Shown: positions 9,415 through 18,639 of the stretch, in pieces
Position numbering within the stretch: position 1 is the stretch's first letter
How the letters are laid out: every line of letters begins with the position of its first letter
NCBI RefSeq assembly: GCF_022429645.1
Contig: NZ_CP092480.1
Location: 1,594,501-1,658,500, forward strand
DNA: 64,000 nt
Direction: 5' to 3'
Origin: Lutibacter sp. A80
GTDB lineage: Bacteria; Bacteroidota; Bacteroidia; Flavobacteriales; Flavobacteriaceae
Position numbers and translations under genes: made by a program
Notes under the pieces: generated by a model
Database searches by the model: none
Seen by the model: only the letters and a program-made list of their open reading frames with translations
Told to the model about the DNA's origin: nothing

Positions 9415-10299
9415 CTAAATACGTTTATACACTTTTTTACCTTTAGCCGTATCTACATTTAAATTTCCATTAGTAGTTACTTCAACCAATTGTGGCTGTT
9501 TAAATGCACGCCATTTTATAATATAAATATTTGATTTTGACGTTTTATAAATTGTTGCAAACTCAACATTTTCATCGCCTCCAATAACAGTAAATTCATT
9601 GTTGTTTTTAGCAATACGCGTTTCTCCCCAAGTATCAAATAAATAAGTTCCTTCAATTGATTTAGCGGTTACACTATTTTGTGTTTCTACTTCTAAATTA
9701 GATTTTGCATTAATTTCTTTATTAACTATTACTGTTTTTTCAGCTTTTACTTCTTCAACAATTTTTGGTTTAGTTACTTTTTCCAAGTTTTCTTTAACTT
9801 CAACTTTTTCAACTTCATCTACAGCAATAGCTTCACTTGTATTAGTTTCTTTAACAGAAGTACTACCTGAATAGCTATAATTTAACGCTTCAATATCTTC
9901 AAAAGCTTCTCTAATTGTAACTTGGTATGCTTTTTTATAATCTTTTATTTTAGACTTAACTTGCTGTGTTGAAAAAATGGTATTGTTATAACAATCTACT
10001 AAATCTATATTTAATTTTGTACTAAACATTCCCGATTCGTTATTAATTATCCCCTTTAAAGCCATACATCCGTTATTAGCTAATTCTTCAGGAAATTTAT
10101 CTGTTGAAAAATATGCAGTAAAACCAGCTCTTTCAAATAAAAATTTAGTTAAAGAATTAATTTGATAACTATCTTCACTTTTTTGAAATTCGTACTGTTT
10201 TGGAATAATTATATACTTATAATCATTAATACTTTTTTGAGCAAAAGCAAACGTGCTACTTAAAATTAATAAGAAAGCTACTAAACTAGATTTATTCAT
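9415..10299 (-). CDS. Secreted protein of unknown function
   Basis: This 294-residue protein has a clear Sec signal peptide (MNKSSLVAFLLILSSTFAFAQ). Residues 22-145 form a compact region with a single NGCMALKG cysteine and a second Cys in VDCYNNTIF, likely a periplasmic fold. Residues 150-225 are a low-complexity Lys/Glu/Val linker (EVEKVEVKENLEKV and similar). The last 70 residues form a small beta-rich domain starting GTYLFDTWGETRIAKNN. I do not recognise the family. It starts 9 bases after the YjjG-type gene and is probably cotranscribed with it. Confidence 0.8.
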   Translation of the reverse strand: MNKSSLVAFLLILSSTFAFAQKSINDYKYIIIPKQYEFQKSEDSYQINSLTKFLFERAGFTAYFSTDKFPEELANNGCMALKGIINNESGMFSTKLNIDLVDCYNNTIFSTQQVKSKIKDYKKAYQVTIREAFEDIEALNYSYSGSTSVKETNTSEAIAVDEVEKVEVKENLEKVTKPKIVEEVKAEKTVIVNKEINAKSNLEVETQNSVTAKSIEGTYLFDTWGETRIAKNNNEFTVIGGDENVEFATIYKTSKSNIYIIKWRAFKQPQLVEVTTNGNLNVDTAKGKKVYKRI

Positions 10300-10308
10300 A
10301 ATATATTT

Positions 10309-10989
10309 TTAAAGATATTTTTTTATTTCGCTTAACAAATTTACAGATTTAATATTTTCTGAAACAGGTTCTTTATTAAAATTACAAAATATAACATCTA
10401 AGCCTACATTTTTGGCACCCATAATATCTGCTTCCCAATTATCGCCAATCATCATAGATTCACCAGATGTTGCATTTGCCTTACTTAAAGCAAAATTAAA
10501 AATTTGTGGGTTCGGTTTTTTTACACCAGCATTTTCGGATGTTATTACTTGATTAAAATACTTATCTAATCCAGAATTTTTTAATTTTTTAGATTGTACT
10601 TCATTAAAACCATTTGTAATAATATGCATTTGATAGTTAGGTTTTAAATACTCTAAAAGTTCGTGAGTACCTTCAAAAAGCTGATTATTATCTGGTAAAT
10701 ACTCTATATAATCTTCGGCCAAATTGTCTATTAAGTTACTAGTAGCTTTAAACTTTATTATTTGAAAAGTATCTTTTAATCTACCAACTCTTAACTCTTC
10801 TTTAGTAACCTGCTCATTTCTATACAATTTCCAATATTTTTGATTAATGCCTCTGTAATAATTTAGAAATTTTTCTAAATCTACTTTAACATTATGTTTT
10901 TCAAAAATTGTATTAAATGTTATATCAGAATTTGTTTCAAAATCCCAAAGCGTGTGATCTAAGTCAAAAAATATGTGGTTTATTTTCAT
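10309..10989 (-). CDS. yjjG: YjjG-family HAD nucleotidase
   Basis: A 226-residue haloacid-dehalogenase-type phosphatase. Motif I is FFDLDHTLWDF (nucleophile Asp9, general acid Asp11), motif II is ITNGF, motif III lies around the KKPNPQIF lysine, and motif IV is MIGDNWEADIMGA. YjjG enzymes dephosphorylate non-canonical pyrimidine nucleotides as housecleaning enzymes. The DHTLWDFETN signature is particular to this subfamily. The gene is divergent from the glycosyltransferase gene with 65 bases between the starts. Confidence 0.9.
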   Translation of the reverse strand: MKINHIFFDLDHTLWDFETNSDITFNTIFEKHNVKVDLEKFLNYYRGINQKYWKLYRNEQVTKEELRVGRLKDTFQIIKFKATSNLIDNLAEDYIEYLPDNNQLFEGTHELLEYLKPNYQMHIITNGFNEVQSKKLKNSGLDKYFNQVITSENAGVKKPNPQIFNFALSKANATSGESMMIGDNWEADIMGAKNVGLDVIFCNFNKEPVSENIKSVNLLSEIKKYL

Positions 10990-10993
10990 TTGA

Positions 10994-11001
10994 TAAAAAT
11001 A
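10994..11001 (-). promoter_or_regulatory. Putative -7 box of yjjG, start-proximal
   Basis: On the minus strand TATTTTTA (one base from TAnnTTTG) lies four bases (TCAA) before the ATG at 10989, the same geometry as at rarA. Confidence 0.4.
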
Positions 11002-11038
11002 TGAATATAATACAGACCTTAAAAACTATTTTAACCAT

Positions 11039-11046
11039 TATATTTG
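11039..11046 (+). promoter_or_regulatory. -7 box of the GT4 gene
   Basis: TATATTTG, an exact TAnnTTTG match, ends eight bases before the ATG at 11055. It lies downstream of the alternative upstream ATG at 11001, which argues that 11055 is the true start. Confidence 0.55.
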
Positions 11047-11054
11047 TTAAAATT

Positions 11055-12194
11055 ATGTTATTGAATAAAAAACTACATATTCTATTTTTAAGTGGATGGT
11101 ATCCTTCTAGAATATCGCCGCAAAATGGTGATTTTATTCAAAGACATGCAGAAGCAGTGGCAACAAAACATAAAGTTACACTAATTTACGTAGTTACAGA
11201 TGAAAATATAAAAAGTAAAGAACAAACTACTAACCTTATAAATAATGTGTTAACTAAAGTTATTTACCTTCCTAAAGCTTCTAATAGAATTTCAAAATTC
11301 TTTTCTTTTTTATATACTTATTTAAAAGAAATCAACTCAATTGAAGATTTTGACTTAACACATCTTAATATTACTTTTCCTAAAGGAATTATAGCATTGT
11401 ATTTAAAATGGTTTAAAAACAAACCTTATATTATTTCTGAGCATTGGAGCGGATATCAATCACCCTTAAACAAGTCAATTGGAATTCTACAAAAATTAAC
11501 TACCAAAATAATAATTAGGTATGCTAAGTATGTATGCCCTGTCTCACAAAACCTAACAAATTCAATGATTAAATTTGGTTTAAAAGGCAATTATTATAAT
11601 ATTCCAAATGTTGTAGATACCACAATTTTTAATACTTCTAAAAAGAAAACAAAGCAATTTATTATTACTCATATTTCAGGCATGGATGATAAAATTAAAA
11701 ATATAACTGGTATTTTAAATACAATTAAAAAACTTGAAAATTACATTCCTAATATGAAATTTAATTTAATTGGTAATAATTCTAACAATTATAAAAATCA
11801 AATTAAAAATTTAGATATTAAAAATATTTATATTAAAGAACAAATACCTCATAAAAAAGTTGCTGAAATTTTAAAAGAATCTAATGTTTCTATATTATTT
11901 AGCAATTATGAAAACCTACCTTGTGTAATAATTGAATCATTCTCCTGTGGAGTTCCTGTTGTATCGACAAATGTTGGAGGTATATCCGAATTTTTCCCAA
12001 AAGAGTTTGGATATTTAATACAACCTAAAGATGAAATTGCTTTAGAAAAAGCAATTCTAAATATTTATCAAAAAAAATTAATTTCAAATAAAAATGAAAT
12101 GCATAAATATGCTGATGAAAATTTTGGAATTAATAAAATCTGTAAATCATATTCTAATTTATATTATAAAACGTTAAAGAGCTCAAGTTGTTAA
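11055..12194 (+). CDS. Glycosyltransferase family 4 protein
   Basis: A 379-residue GT-B fold glycosyltransferase. It begins MLLNKKLHILFLSGWYPS, the usual GT4 N-terminal strand, followed by the glycine-poor loop SRISPQNGDFI. The C-terminal nucleotide-sugar domain ends with the EX7E-type motif in VIIESFSCGVPVVSTNVGG. I chose the ATG at 11055; the frame stays open further upstream (ATG 11001, then into yjjG antisense), but the promoter box and family alignment favour 11055. It opens a plus-strand two-gene unit with the flippase, overlapping it by 7 bases. It probably adds a sugar to a surface polysaccharide or lipid-linked oligosaccharide; donor and acceptor are unknown. Confidence 0.9.
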   Translation: MLLNKKLHILFLSGWYPSRISPQNGDFIQRHAEAVATKHKVTLIYVVTDENIKSKEQTTNLINNVLTKVIYLPKASNRISKFFSFLYTYLKEINSIEDFDLTHLNITFPKGIIALYLKWFKNKPYIISEHWSGYQSPLNKSIGILQKLTTKIIIRYAKYVCPVSQNLTNSMIKFGLKGNYYNIPNVVDTTIFNTSKKKTKQFIITHISGMDDKIKNITGILNTIKKLENYIPNMKFNLIGNNSNNYKNQIKNLDIKNIYIKEQIPHKKVAEILKESNVSILFSNYENLPCVIIESFSCGVPVVSTNVGGISEFFPKEFGYLIQPKDEIALEKAILNIYQKKLISNKNEMHKYADENFGINKICKSYSNLYYKTLKSSSC

Positions 12195-13432
12195 GTTTTA
12201 TCTCAAATTTTTTAAATAGATCTGGAAGTTATGTTTTTATTGCAACAGTAATTTCTAGACTACTTTCTTTTCTTGCTTCGTGGATTGCCTTACAATTAAT
12301 ACCTAGTAAAGAATTAGGGGCGGTAATATATGCTTTTCAAATAATTTCATTTATCATTCCTATGGCAGGAATGGGGCTAAATCAAGGTTTATTAAGATAT
12401 GGAGCACAATTAAAACTTAATAAAGAAAAAAACAAATTATTTATTTATACACTAAAATATGGAATTTTAGTTAGTATTATATTAATTGGACTTTTAATTG
12501 TAGGTTCTTTTTTAATTGATTTCAAATTAGAAAACACAAGATTTTATCTTATTCTTTTAACAACTGCAATTACAGCTCATTTTGTTTTCGGATTAATAAA
12601 AATTCAATTTAGATTATATAAAAACAATAAATTATTCTCATTTATCGAGGTTACTTATAATCTGCTATTGGTATTTTTTGTTACTCTTTTAAGCTACTAT
12701 TTTAATGAATTTGGATATGCTATTTCTTTAATAATTACCCCTATAATAACTTGTTTGTATTTTCTAAGTAAAATCAATATAAAATGGAATGAAAAGGTGA
12801 ATCTTAAAATTATTAATTTTTCATTCTGGAAATATGGTTTTTTTGCTAGTCTTTCAAACGTAACAACTCAACTTCTTTTTGCTATTGATATTTTATTGAT
12901 TGGAAGTATTTTAAATAATTTAGAATTAGTAACAGCTTACAAATACATTTCATTAATTCCTTTTAGTTTCTTGTTTTTATCACAAGTAGTAATAACAACA
13001 GATTTTGTGAATTTTACTGAAAAAATATATAAAAAAGAATATATAAGAAAATACATTCTAAATTATTTAAAATTGTTTATTCTTATTAGTTTCACCTGCT
13101 TTGGTTTTATTTACATATTTGCACATTATATTCTGTTATTTTTCAATAAAGAATATATTCAATTTGAATCAACATTATTAACACTAACTTTTGGTGTTAC
13201 TGGTATTTTAATTTTACGTGGAATTTTTGGAAATTTATTATCCTCTATTGGAAAAGCAAGTGCTAATTTTATAATTACATCAATAGCTTTGTTAATTAAC
13301 ATTTTATTGAATTATATACTTATTCCAAAGTATGGAATATTAGGAGCAGCAATAACTTCAGCAATATTAATGTGGTTTACAGGCATTTTATCTATGCTAT
13401 TCTTTTTATACTATTATAAATCAAAAAGTTGA
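12188..13432 (+). CDS. Polysaccharide flippase (Wzx/MATE-like, MOP superfamily)
   Basis: A 414-residue, very hydrophobic protein with about 12-14 transmembrane segments. The N-terminus (VFIATVISRLLSFLASWIAL) and the later GNLLSSIGKASANF / LIPKYGILGAAITSA region are typical of polysaccharide-transport flippases that move lipid-linked repeat units across the inner membrane. The start is a TTG at 12188 that overlaps the end of the GT4 gene; no ATG occurs in frame for over 170 bases, so translational coupling through TTG is likely. It ends 2 bases before the oppositely oriented GNAT gene. Confidence 0.88.
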   Translation: MLSFISNFLNRSGSYVFIATVISRLLSFLASWIALQLIPSKELGAVIYAFQIISFIIPMAGMGLNQGLLRYGAQLKLNKEKNKLFIYTLKYGILVSIILIGLLIVGSFLIDFKLENTRFYLILLTTAITAHFVFGLIKIQFRLYKNNKLFSFIEVTYNLLLVFFVTLLSYYFNEFGYAISLIITPIITCLYFLSKINIKWNEKVNLKIINFSFWKYGFFASLSNVTTQLLFAIDILLIGSILNNLELVTAYKYISLIPFSFLFLSQVVITTDFVNFTEKIYKKEYIRKYILNYLKLFILISFTCFGFIYIFAHYILLFFNKEYIQFESTLLTLTFGVTGILILRGIFGNLLSSIGKASANFIITSIALLINILLNYILIPKYGILGAAITSAILMWFTGILSMLFFLYYYKSKS

Positions 13433-13434
13433 AA

Positions 13435-14547
13435 CTATGTAAATACAACATCTCCATCTCCAAATTGTATTGTACTTTTTTTTATTTCGGGAAATTCTCT
13501 TAACAACTCTTTGGTTATAAAATAATTTTGAACAAATTTCTTACTTTTTAATTTAAGATATTTTTCATTTAAAAAAGTAGTATTCAACAAATCATTATAT
13601 ATGGTTAAATGATTTATTTTATGTGTTAAGCATAATTTTAATATTACATTTATTAAATAATCTTTTAAATTAGGAGTGATATATATATAGGGTATTTTTA
13701 ACTGTTGGTCTCTAATATTAATTAATACAACTCCTGTAATTTCTCCGCTATTTGAATTATATATTACGTACCATTCAGATTTAAACTTGTTAGCAAAAGA
13801 TGAAAAATAATAATTTTCCGATTTATCTTTTGTTCCAATGTCCGTTTTTATCCATGGATACTTATGTATCCATTCAAATTCTTTAACACCTCTACAAAAC
13901 AACTCATTTTCTTTAAAAGATTTTAAAAAATTTTGCTCTTTTCCCGTCCATTTTTCAATTTTATTAAATTTATATAAATCTTTGTTTTTAATTTTTAAAA
14001 AATTAAAACGAACATCAAATCCAGAATTTAAAATTGTATCTAAAACGCCGAGTAATAATTTACTCTTTTTAAAAATAATGGATTTTGGTGGTAATAATTC
14101 TTTAAAACTAAACCGCATATAATGTCTATAACCATTAATAGAGTTTAATAATTGAAACTTCTCTGTTTTATCGTATACAGCTTTTGATTCATTCGCATAA
14201 TTAGTATACATTAATTTCCCTTCCCAATCTTTAAAAACTTCATTAAACAAAAGAGATGAAATACCATTTCTTCTATAATTTTGATGCGTCCAAGTCCCGC
14301 TTAACCATCCGAATCTAATCGTTTTAGCAGCTGATTTAAAAGTATCTGCAAATACACTTTTATAACCAACTAATTCGTTTTTAATAAACCCTAAATATAG
14401 AACAACATCGTTATTTCTTGAATTTGGGTTATGTATATAAGAAATTGCTCTAAGCTCTGAAATTGGCTTATTTTTGAAGTTGGCAAACTCATTAGATAAT
14501 AAATAAGCTTCCAAATTCTCTAATGTAATTTTCTTAATAGTTACCAT
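13435..14547 (-). CDS. GNAT-superfamily N-acetyltransferase
   Basis: At 370 residues it has an N-terminal GNAT domain: NDVVLYLGFIKNELVGYKSV forms the central strands, and HQNYRRNGISSLLFNEVF is the acetyl-CoA pyrophosphate loop (R/Q-x-x-G-x-S variant). The C-terminal half has no motif I recognise, though its length suggests a second GNAT-like fold. It is the last gene of a four-gene minus-strand unit (gap 1 base to the deacetylase), so it probably acylates a sugar or peptide of the same surface product. Acceptor unknown. Confidence 0.78.
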   Translation of the reverse strand: MVTIKKITLENLEAYLLSNEFANFKNKPISELRAISYIHNPNSRNNDVVLYLGFIKNELVGYKSVFADTFKSAAKTIRFGWLSGTWTHQNYRRNGISSLLFNEVFKDWEGKLMYTNYANESKAVYDKTEKFQLLNSINGYRHYMRFSFKELLPPKSIIFKKSKLLLGVLDTILNSGFDVRFNFLKIKNKDLYKFNKIEKWTGKEQNFLKSFKENELFCRGVKEFEWIHKYPWIKTDIGTKDKSENYYFSSFANKFKSEWYVIYNSNSGEITGVVLINIRDQQLKIPYIYITPNLKDYLINVILKLCLTHKINHLTIYNDLLNTTFLNEKYLKLKSKKFVQNYFITKELLREFPEIKKSTIQFGDGDVVFT

Positions 14548-14548
14548 A

Positions 14549-15538
14549 TTATCTTTTCATAACGCTTTTGCCAAGTGGAATTTTTATAAAATACTTTAAA
14601 TATTCTTTAATTAAAAATAGCTTTGTATTCTTACCAAAATTTTCAAAAGAAACACGCTGTAAATTATTTTTTACCATATCCCTTTTTAGTCCAGATGTTC
14701 CAAAACTGACATCTAAAATACTATCATCTAATCTGTTGAAAAAATCTATTGATACACCAAAATCGGTAAAAGGAAACGAAAAAGCTTTAATATGTTGATT
14801 TAATTCTTTATCAACCCAATTTAAACTATTTAAAGTTTGTTCCAATTGATCCTCTTGTGATAATTTATAATATAAAGGGTGATTTGTTGAATGAGCTCCA
14901 AAAGTAAATCCTTGTTCTATTAATTTTGTTATTTGATTTTTTAAAAGATACGGTTTTTCATTTTCTAAAAAATCAGAAAAATTGTAATTTAATTTGTTTG
15001 CCAACTCATCCAATAAATGCATATTACTATATTCAATTTCCAATAAACATTTTGAAATATCACTATTTGAAAATTCGTTTTGTTTGAAGAAATGATGAAA
15101 AATTAATTTATCATCATTTTCACTATTTAAATAATTATCTAATAATAAACTTGCTTTAAACCTATAAAACAAATCATTATTATCAACAAAATCCGTATTT
15201 ATAAAAACGGTTGCAGGTATTTTCCTTTTCAATAAAATAGGCGCTACTATTTCATAAAAATTAGCTAAACCATCATCAAAAGTCAAATGGAAATAGTTTT
15301 CTTTTATGGGGTTTTGTGTTTCAATTAATTCACTCATTTTTTTTAACGAAATAGGTTTGTAGAATTCCATTAAAACATCTAAATCATTTTCAAAATTGGA
15401 TATACTTCTGGGTGAATATAAATGTTTAATATACGTTGGTGCTGTATCAGAAACAGCATGATAAAACGGAATTAAAATCCGATGTTTCGAATTAATTATT
15501 AATTTATTTAATATTATTGATGTAATTTTTTTTATCAA
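14549..15538 (-). CDS. Polysaccharide deacetylase (NodB-homology)
   Basis: A 329-residue carbohydrate esterase family 4-like protein. It shows motif 1 TFDDG (with LTFDDGLANFYE, the metal-binding Asp pair), motif 2 HSTNHP in FGAHSTNHPLYYKLS, and a downstream FSFPFTDFG strand corresponding to motif 3. No signal peptide or long membrane segment is visible, so it may be cytoplasmic, membrane-peripheral, or act on a lipid-linked intermediate. Its start overlaps the stop of the FemAB-like gene by 4 bases, indicating coupling. Confidence 0.85.
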   Translation of the reverse strand: MIKKITSIILNKLIINSKHRILIPFYHAVSDTAPTYIKHLYSPRSISNFENDLDVLMEFYKPISLKKMSELIETQNPIKENYFHLTFDDGLANFYEIVAPILLKRKIPATVFINTDFVDNNDLFYRFKASLLLDNYLNSENDDKLIFHHFFKQNEFSNSDISKCLLEIEYSNMHLLDELANKLNYNFSDFLENEKPYLLKNQITKLIEQGFTFGAHSTNHPLYYKLSQEDQLEQTLNSLNWVDKELNQHIKAFSFPFTDFGVSIDFFNRLDDSILDVSFGTSGLKRDMVKNNLQRVSFENFGKNTKLFLIKEYLKYFIKIPLGKSVMKR

Positions 15539-16413
15539 TTTTTAAAACTATAATAGTTAAACTTTTTAGCTCCAAAACTTTTAAAAAACTTTGCAATACC
15601 TGGTATCATAGATCCTTCAAAATCTAAAATTTCATTATCTGCAATATGTTGTTCAATTATTGAATTAAATAATAAAGACATAGCTCCATAAATTTTACCT
15701 TGTTGTGTAGTTGCAGAAAATAAATGAATTAATCTTTTATTATAATCTAAAAAAAAAGCAGCACTTACTAATTCTTCTTTAAAGTAAACGCCATAAGTAA
15801 AACCCAATTTTCTTAAAGATAATTCTTTAATTAATTTTTCAAGTTTATTAAAATTTTTAATACTAATTTTATGATTTGAGTTTTCTTTTTTTAATAAAAT
15901 AAAATCCTTCAAACTTATATTTTTAGCAATTTTAAGCTGATTATCTTTAGCTTTTTTGATATTTCGTTTCAAGTTTTTTGAATAATTTCTTTCAATTTCG
16001 TTGTAACCAATCATTAAATTTAATTCCAAATTCACCTTTTCACTACAATTGTCTTTAATAAGATCGGTAACTTTAAAATTAAATATATTGAAATTATATG
16101 ATCTCGGTTTTAACTTTAAAAAATTATAAATAAACAATTGAAATTGTTCTTTAGAAATTTCTGAAACAGAAAAAACACCTAATTGTTGACAAAACGGAGG
16201 TTGATCTATTTTTCTTAAAAAGAAATGTCTTTTTCTTTTTAAAAAAGGCAACGGCATAACAGCTTCATAATCATTTAAAACCAGTGCATCCCAATTATCT
16301 GCTACACAATCTAAATACCAACTAAATGCATAGATACGTGAATTTACAGATGCTTCTAAACAAGCATTGTATTTATTATCATCTAATTGATTTCTTTTTA
16401 AATAGCGAATCAT
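15535..16413 (-). CDS. FemAB/GNAT-like acyltransferase
   Basis: A 292-residue protein resembling the Bacteroidota FemAB-like group of the GNAT fold. It has a SWYLDCVADNWDALVLNDY N-terminal region with PLPFLKRKR, and a C-terminal GNAT-like half with FTYGVYFKEELVSAAFFLDY followed by QGKIYGAMSLLFNSII, which aligns with the CoA-binding region. FemAB proteins add amino acids or acyl groups to cell-wall or surface glycans. It sits between two deacetylase-like genes, consistent with surface glycan decoration. The precise reaction is inference. Confidence 0.7.
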   Translation of the reverse strand: MIRYLKRNQLDDNKYNACLEASVNSRIYAFSWYLDCVADNWDALVLNDYEAVMPLPFLKRKRHFFLRKIDQPPFCQQLGVFSVSEISKEQFQLFIYNFLKLKPRSYNFNIFNFKVTDLIKDNCSEKVNLELNLMIGYNEIERNYSKNLKRNIKKAKDNQLKIAKNISLKDFILLKKENSNHKISIKNFNKLEKLIKELSLRKLGFTYGVYFKEELVSAAFFLDYNKRLIHLFSATTQQGKIYGAMSLLFNSIIEQHIADNEILDFEGSMIPGIAKFFKSFGAKKFNYYSFKN

Positions 16414-16426
16414 AGTTTAATAAAAC

Positions 16427-17722
16427 TTAATCTAAAAGCATTTTTTTATAAATAGCGCTCCAACCTTTCCATTTATCATTTTCACTCAACGTTTCATTAT
16501 GAAACAAGGTAATAAAAGTTCCATTTACTTTTTGAACTTCATTTTTTAAATCCATAATTTTTTGAAGACTTTCTTTATTCGAAAGATTCATAAAGTCTTT
16601 TAATGCAGTATCCGTTAAAGCAAAAGGAAATAATTTTAATGGTGTTTTAATTTCAAAATCTAAGTCGTAAAAATAAAAAGGTGTACAGGTACTAGCTCTA
16701 AAACCAACCTTTTTAGCATACCCCATAGTATAATCTTCTTGTATATCTAAATCTATTAAATTTTGATAGGTTTCTGGAATTATCAGTCGTATAAAATGTT
16801 GTCTGGAAAATGAGATTGGTGTATTAATTATGCTTTCTAATCTCGATTTTTCTTTTTTTAATTTTTCGTCATTTCTTAATGAAAAATAAGACGGTTTAAA
16901 GCCTATTTTAGCATAATCTGCTACTGACTTTATCAACGATTTAAATTTATTATTAGAAAATGAAATATTTTTATCGAACGTAGTATAATCTCCAATTAAA
17001 AAGAAAAAAAGGGTTGTAATATTATGTTCTTTTTTTAATTCTAATAATTTAGAAAATGTATTATACGGATCTTTTCTAAAATTTAAATTTGTTAATAAAC
17101 GATGCCAAATATTTACAAATTTAAAACCAAAAAAATCTAATAAATACCCACCTATAGACCTAACAACTCCTTTATGCTTATATGCAAATGCGGTATCTAC
17201 ATCAATAGTTGAAATTAAGTTAAATGTTCTTTTTTTATAAGTGTATGAAGGGAATTTTTCCTTTAAATGTTCTAAAAATTTATAAGCCCAAATATCTACT
17301 AATGGTTGCTCTAAAAAATTATTTTTAAACGCTAAACTTTCTTCAACAGGAAAACGTTCATGCATATCTTGTACATGTGGCAGATACTCTTCGTATCTAC
17401 TTATTAAATAAAAGCTAGCTGCAAAAACATCAAAAGGAATACTCGATGCTTCTCCTGCAGGAAAAAAACAAGGAATTTCATCCCAATTTAAAATATTTAT
17501 ATCAATATCATTTATTCCTTGTTCAAATAATAAATCATGGCTTCTAATAAAAAATTCGGAACCTAATGGCGATTTAGAATACGTTATTTTTGGTCCATTA
17601 TGAGCAACAAATTCATCTACTTTTGTTGAAAAAACAACAGGTATTTGTAAAATTCTTACAAAAAAATGTTTAAAAATATAATTTAACCTCGGTGTAATTT
17701 TGTGTGTATAAACTAGTAGCAC
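16427..17722 (-). CDS. Polysaccharide deacetylase-like protein with N-terminal DUF7033-type domain
   Basis: A 431-residue protein. The first ~130 residues (MLLVYTHKITPRLNYIFKHF onward, with CFFPAGEASSIPFDVFAASF and SRYEEYLPH) are characteristic of a Bacteroidota domain preceding a degenerate NodB barrel. The barrel includes STIDVDTAFAY in place of the usual TFDDG and SRQHF in place of the HSxxHP motif, with ITLFHNETL near the end. The metal site may still form, but activity is not assured. First gene of the minus-strand four-gene unit, it probably modifies the same surface polysaccharide. Confidence 0.78.
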   Translation of the reverse strand: MLLVYTHKITPRLNYIFKHFFVRILQIPVVFSTKVDEFVAHNGPKITYSKSPLGSEFFIRSHDLLFEQGINDIDINILNWDEIPCFFPAGEASSIPFDVFAASFYLISRYEEYLPHVQDMHERFPVEESLAFKNNFLEQPLVDIWAYKFLEHLKEKFPSYTYKKRTFNLISTIDVDTAFAYKHKGVVRSIGGYLLDFFGFKFVNIWHRLLTNLNFRKDPYNTFSKLLELKKEHNITTLFFFLIGDYTTFDKNISFSNNKFKSLIKSVADYAKIGFKPSYFSLRNDEKLKKEKSRLESIINTPISFSRQHFIRLIIPETYQNLIDLDIQEDYTMGYAKKVGFRASTCTPFYFYDLDFEIKTPLKLFPFALTDTALKDFMNLSNKESLQKIMDLKNEVQKVNGTFITLFHNETLSENDKWKGWSAIYKKMLLD

Positions 17723-17894
17723 TTTATTTGATTTAATGGTTTATTTATTGAAAGGTTTAATTGTATAAAATTAAATTATTAATTAGTTTGTAATTTTTAA
17801 TGGTATTAAGTATTTACTTTGCTTAGTCACTAAATTATAGAATCCTTTGAATCAGCACATTTCTTACTTTTCAATATTTTAACTTTTCAAAAAC

Positions 17895-18593
17895 CTACAT
17901 CAAACTTTCATCGGCAAAGCTAAAATACGCATTTTCCGTTATAATTAAATGATCTAAAACTTTAATATCTAAGGTTTCTCCTGCTTTTTTTAATTTAGAT
18001 GTAATTAATTTATCTGCATTGCTAGGCTGTAGCTTCCCTGAAGGATGATTATGACATAAAATAATTGCTGTTGCATACAATTCAATTGCTTTTTTAAACA
18101 CTAACCTAACATCAACCAATGTGCCCGTTAAACCTCCTTTACTAGATTGCTGTTTGTATAGAACTTTATTAGAATTGTTTAAAAAAATAATCCAAAACTC
18201 TTCGTGTTGTAGTTCTCCAATTATTGGCTGCATAATACTAAAAACAGCCTTACTACTGGTTATTTTAGGTAATTCTAATGCTTCCTCTAACCTTCTTCTT
18301 CTACCAAGTTCTAAGGCTGTAATTATTGAAATTGCTTTGGCTTCACCAATTCCTTTAAATTTTTGTAAATCTAAAACCGATAGTTTACCTAATTTATTAA
18401 TACTATTATCTATGGAGTTTAATATTTTTTTAGATAGCTCTACTGCACTTTCATTTCTATTTCCAGATCCAATTAAAATAGCTATTAATTCTGCATCAGA
18501 AAGTGCTGATTTCCCTTTTAATAAAAGTTTTTCTCTAGGCCTATCTCCTTCAGCCCAGGATTTTATAGAAAAAGATTTATTTTCATAATTCAT
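17895..18593 (-). CDS. radC: RadC-family JAB/MPN-domain protein
   Basis: A 232-residue RadC homologue. The N-terminal helix-hairpin-helix region (WAEGDRPREKLLLKG, FKGIGEAKAISIITALELG) leads to a JAB1/MPN metal-binding domain with ILCHNHPSGKLQPSNADK, which holds the HxH and downstream Asp of the zinc site. Despite the name, the cellular role of RadC is unsettled. I chose the ATG at 18593; a TTG two codons upstream is possible. It has its own promoter and no mobile-element genes nearby, so it looks chromosomal. Confidence 0.94.
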   Translation of the reverse strand: MNYENKSFSIKSWAEGDRPREKLLLKGKSALSDAELIAILIGSGNRNESAVELSKKILNSIDNSINKLGKLSVLDLQKFKGIGEAKAISIITALELGRRRRLEEALELPKITSSKAVFSIMQPIIGELQHEEFWIIFLNNSNKVLYKQQSSKGGLTGTLVDVRLVFKKAIELYATAIILCHNHPSGKLQPSNADKLITSKLKKAGETLDIKVLDHLIITENAYFSFADESLM

Positions 18594-18607
18594 AAGCAAG
18601 TTTTACT

Positions 18608-18615
18608 CAAATATA
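18608..18615 (-). promoter_or_regulatory. -7 box of radC
   Basis: Minus strand TATATTTG, exact TAnnTTTG, 14 bases before the ATG at 18593. Confidence 0.58.
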
Positions 18616-18639
18616 AGTATTTAAAAATATATGCTTATA

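Noticed and set aside
10917-11054. Upstream extension of the GT4 frame into yjjG
   Set aside because: It runs antisense through the yjjG start, lacks family similarity, and a promoter box lies just before the ATG at 11055.
18121-18588. 155-codon plus-strand ORF opposite radC
   Set aside because: It is a mirror of the well-conserved radC gene, with no recognisable domain and no promoter.
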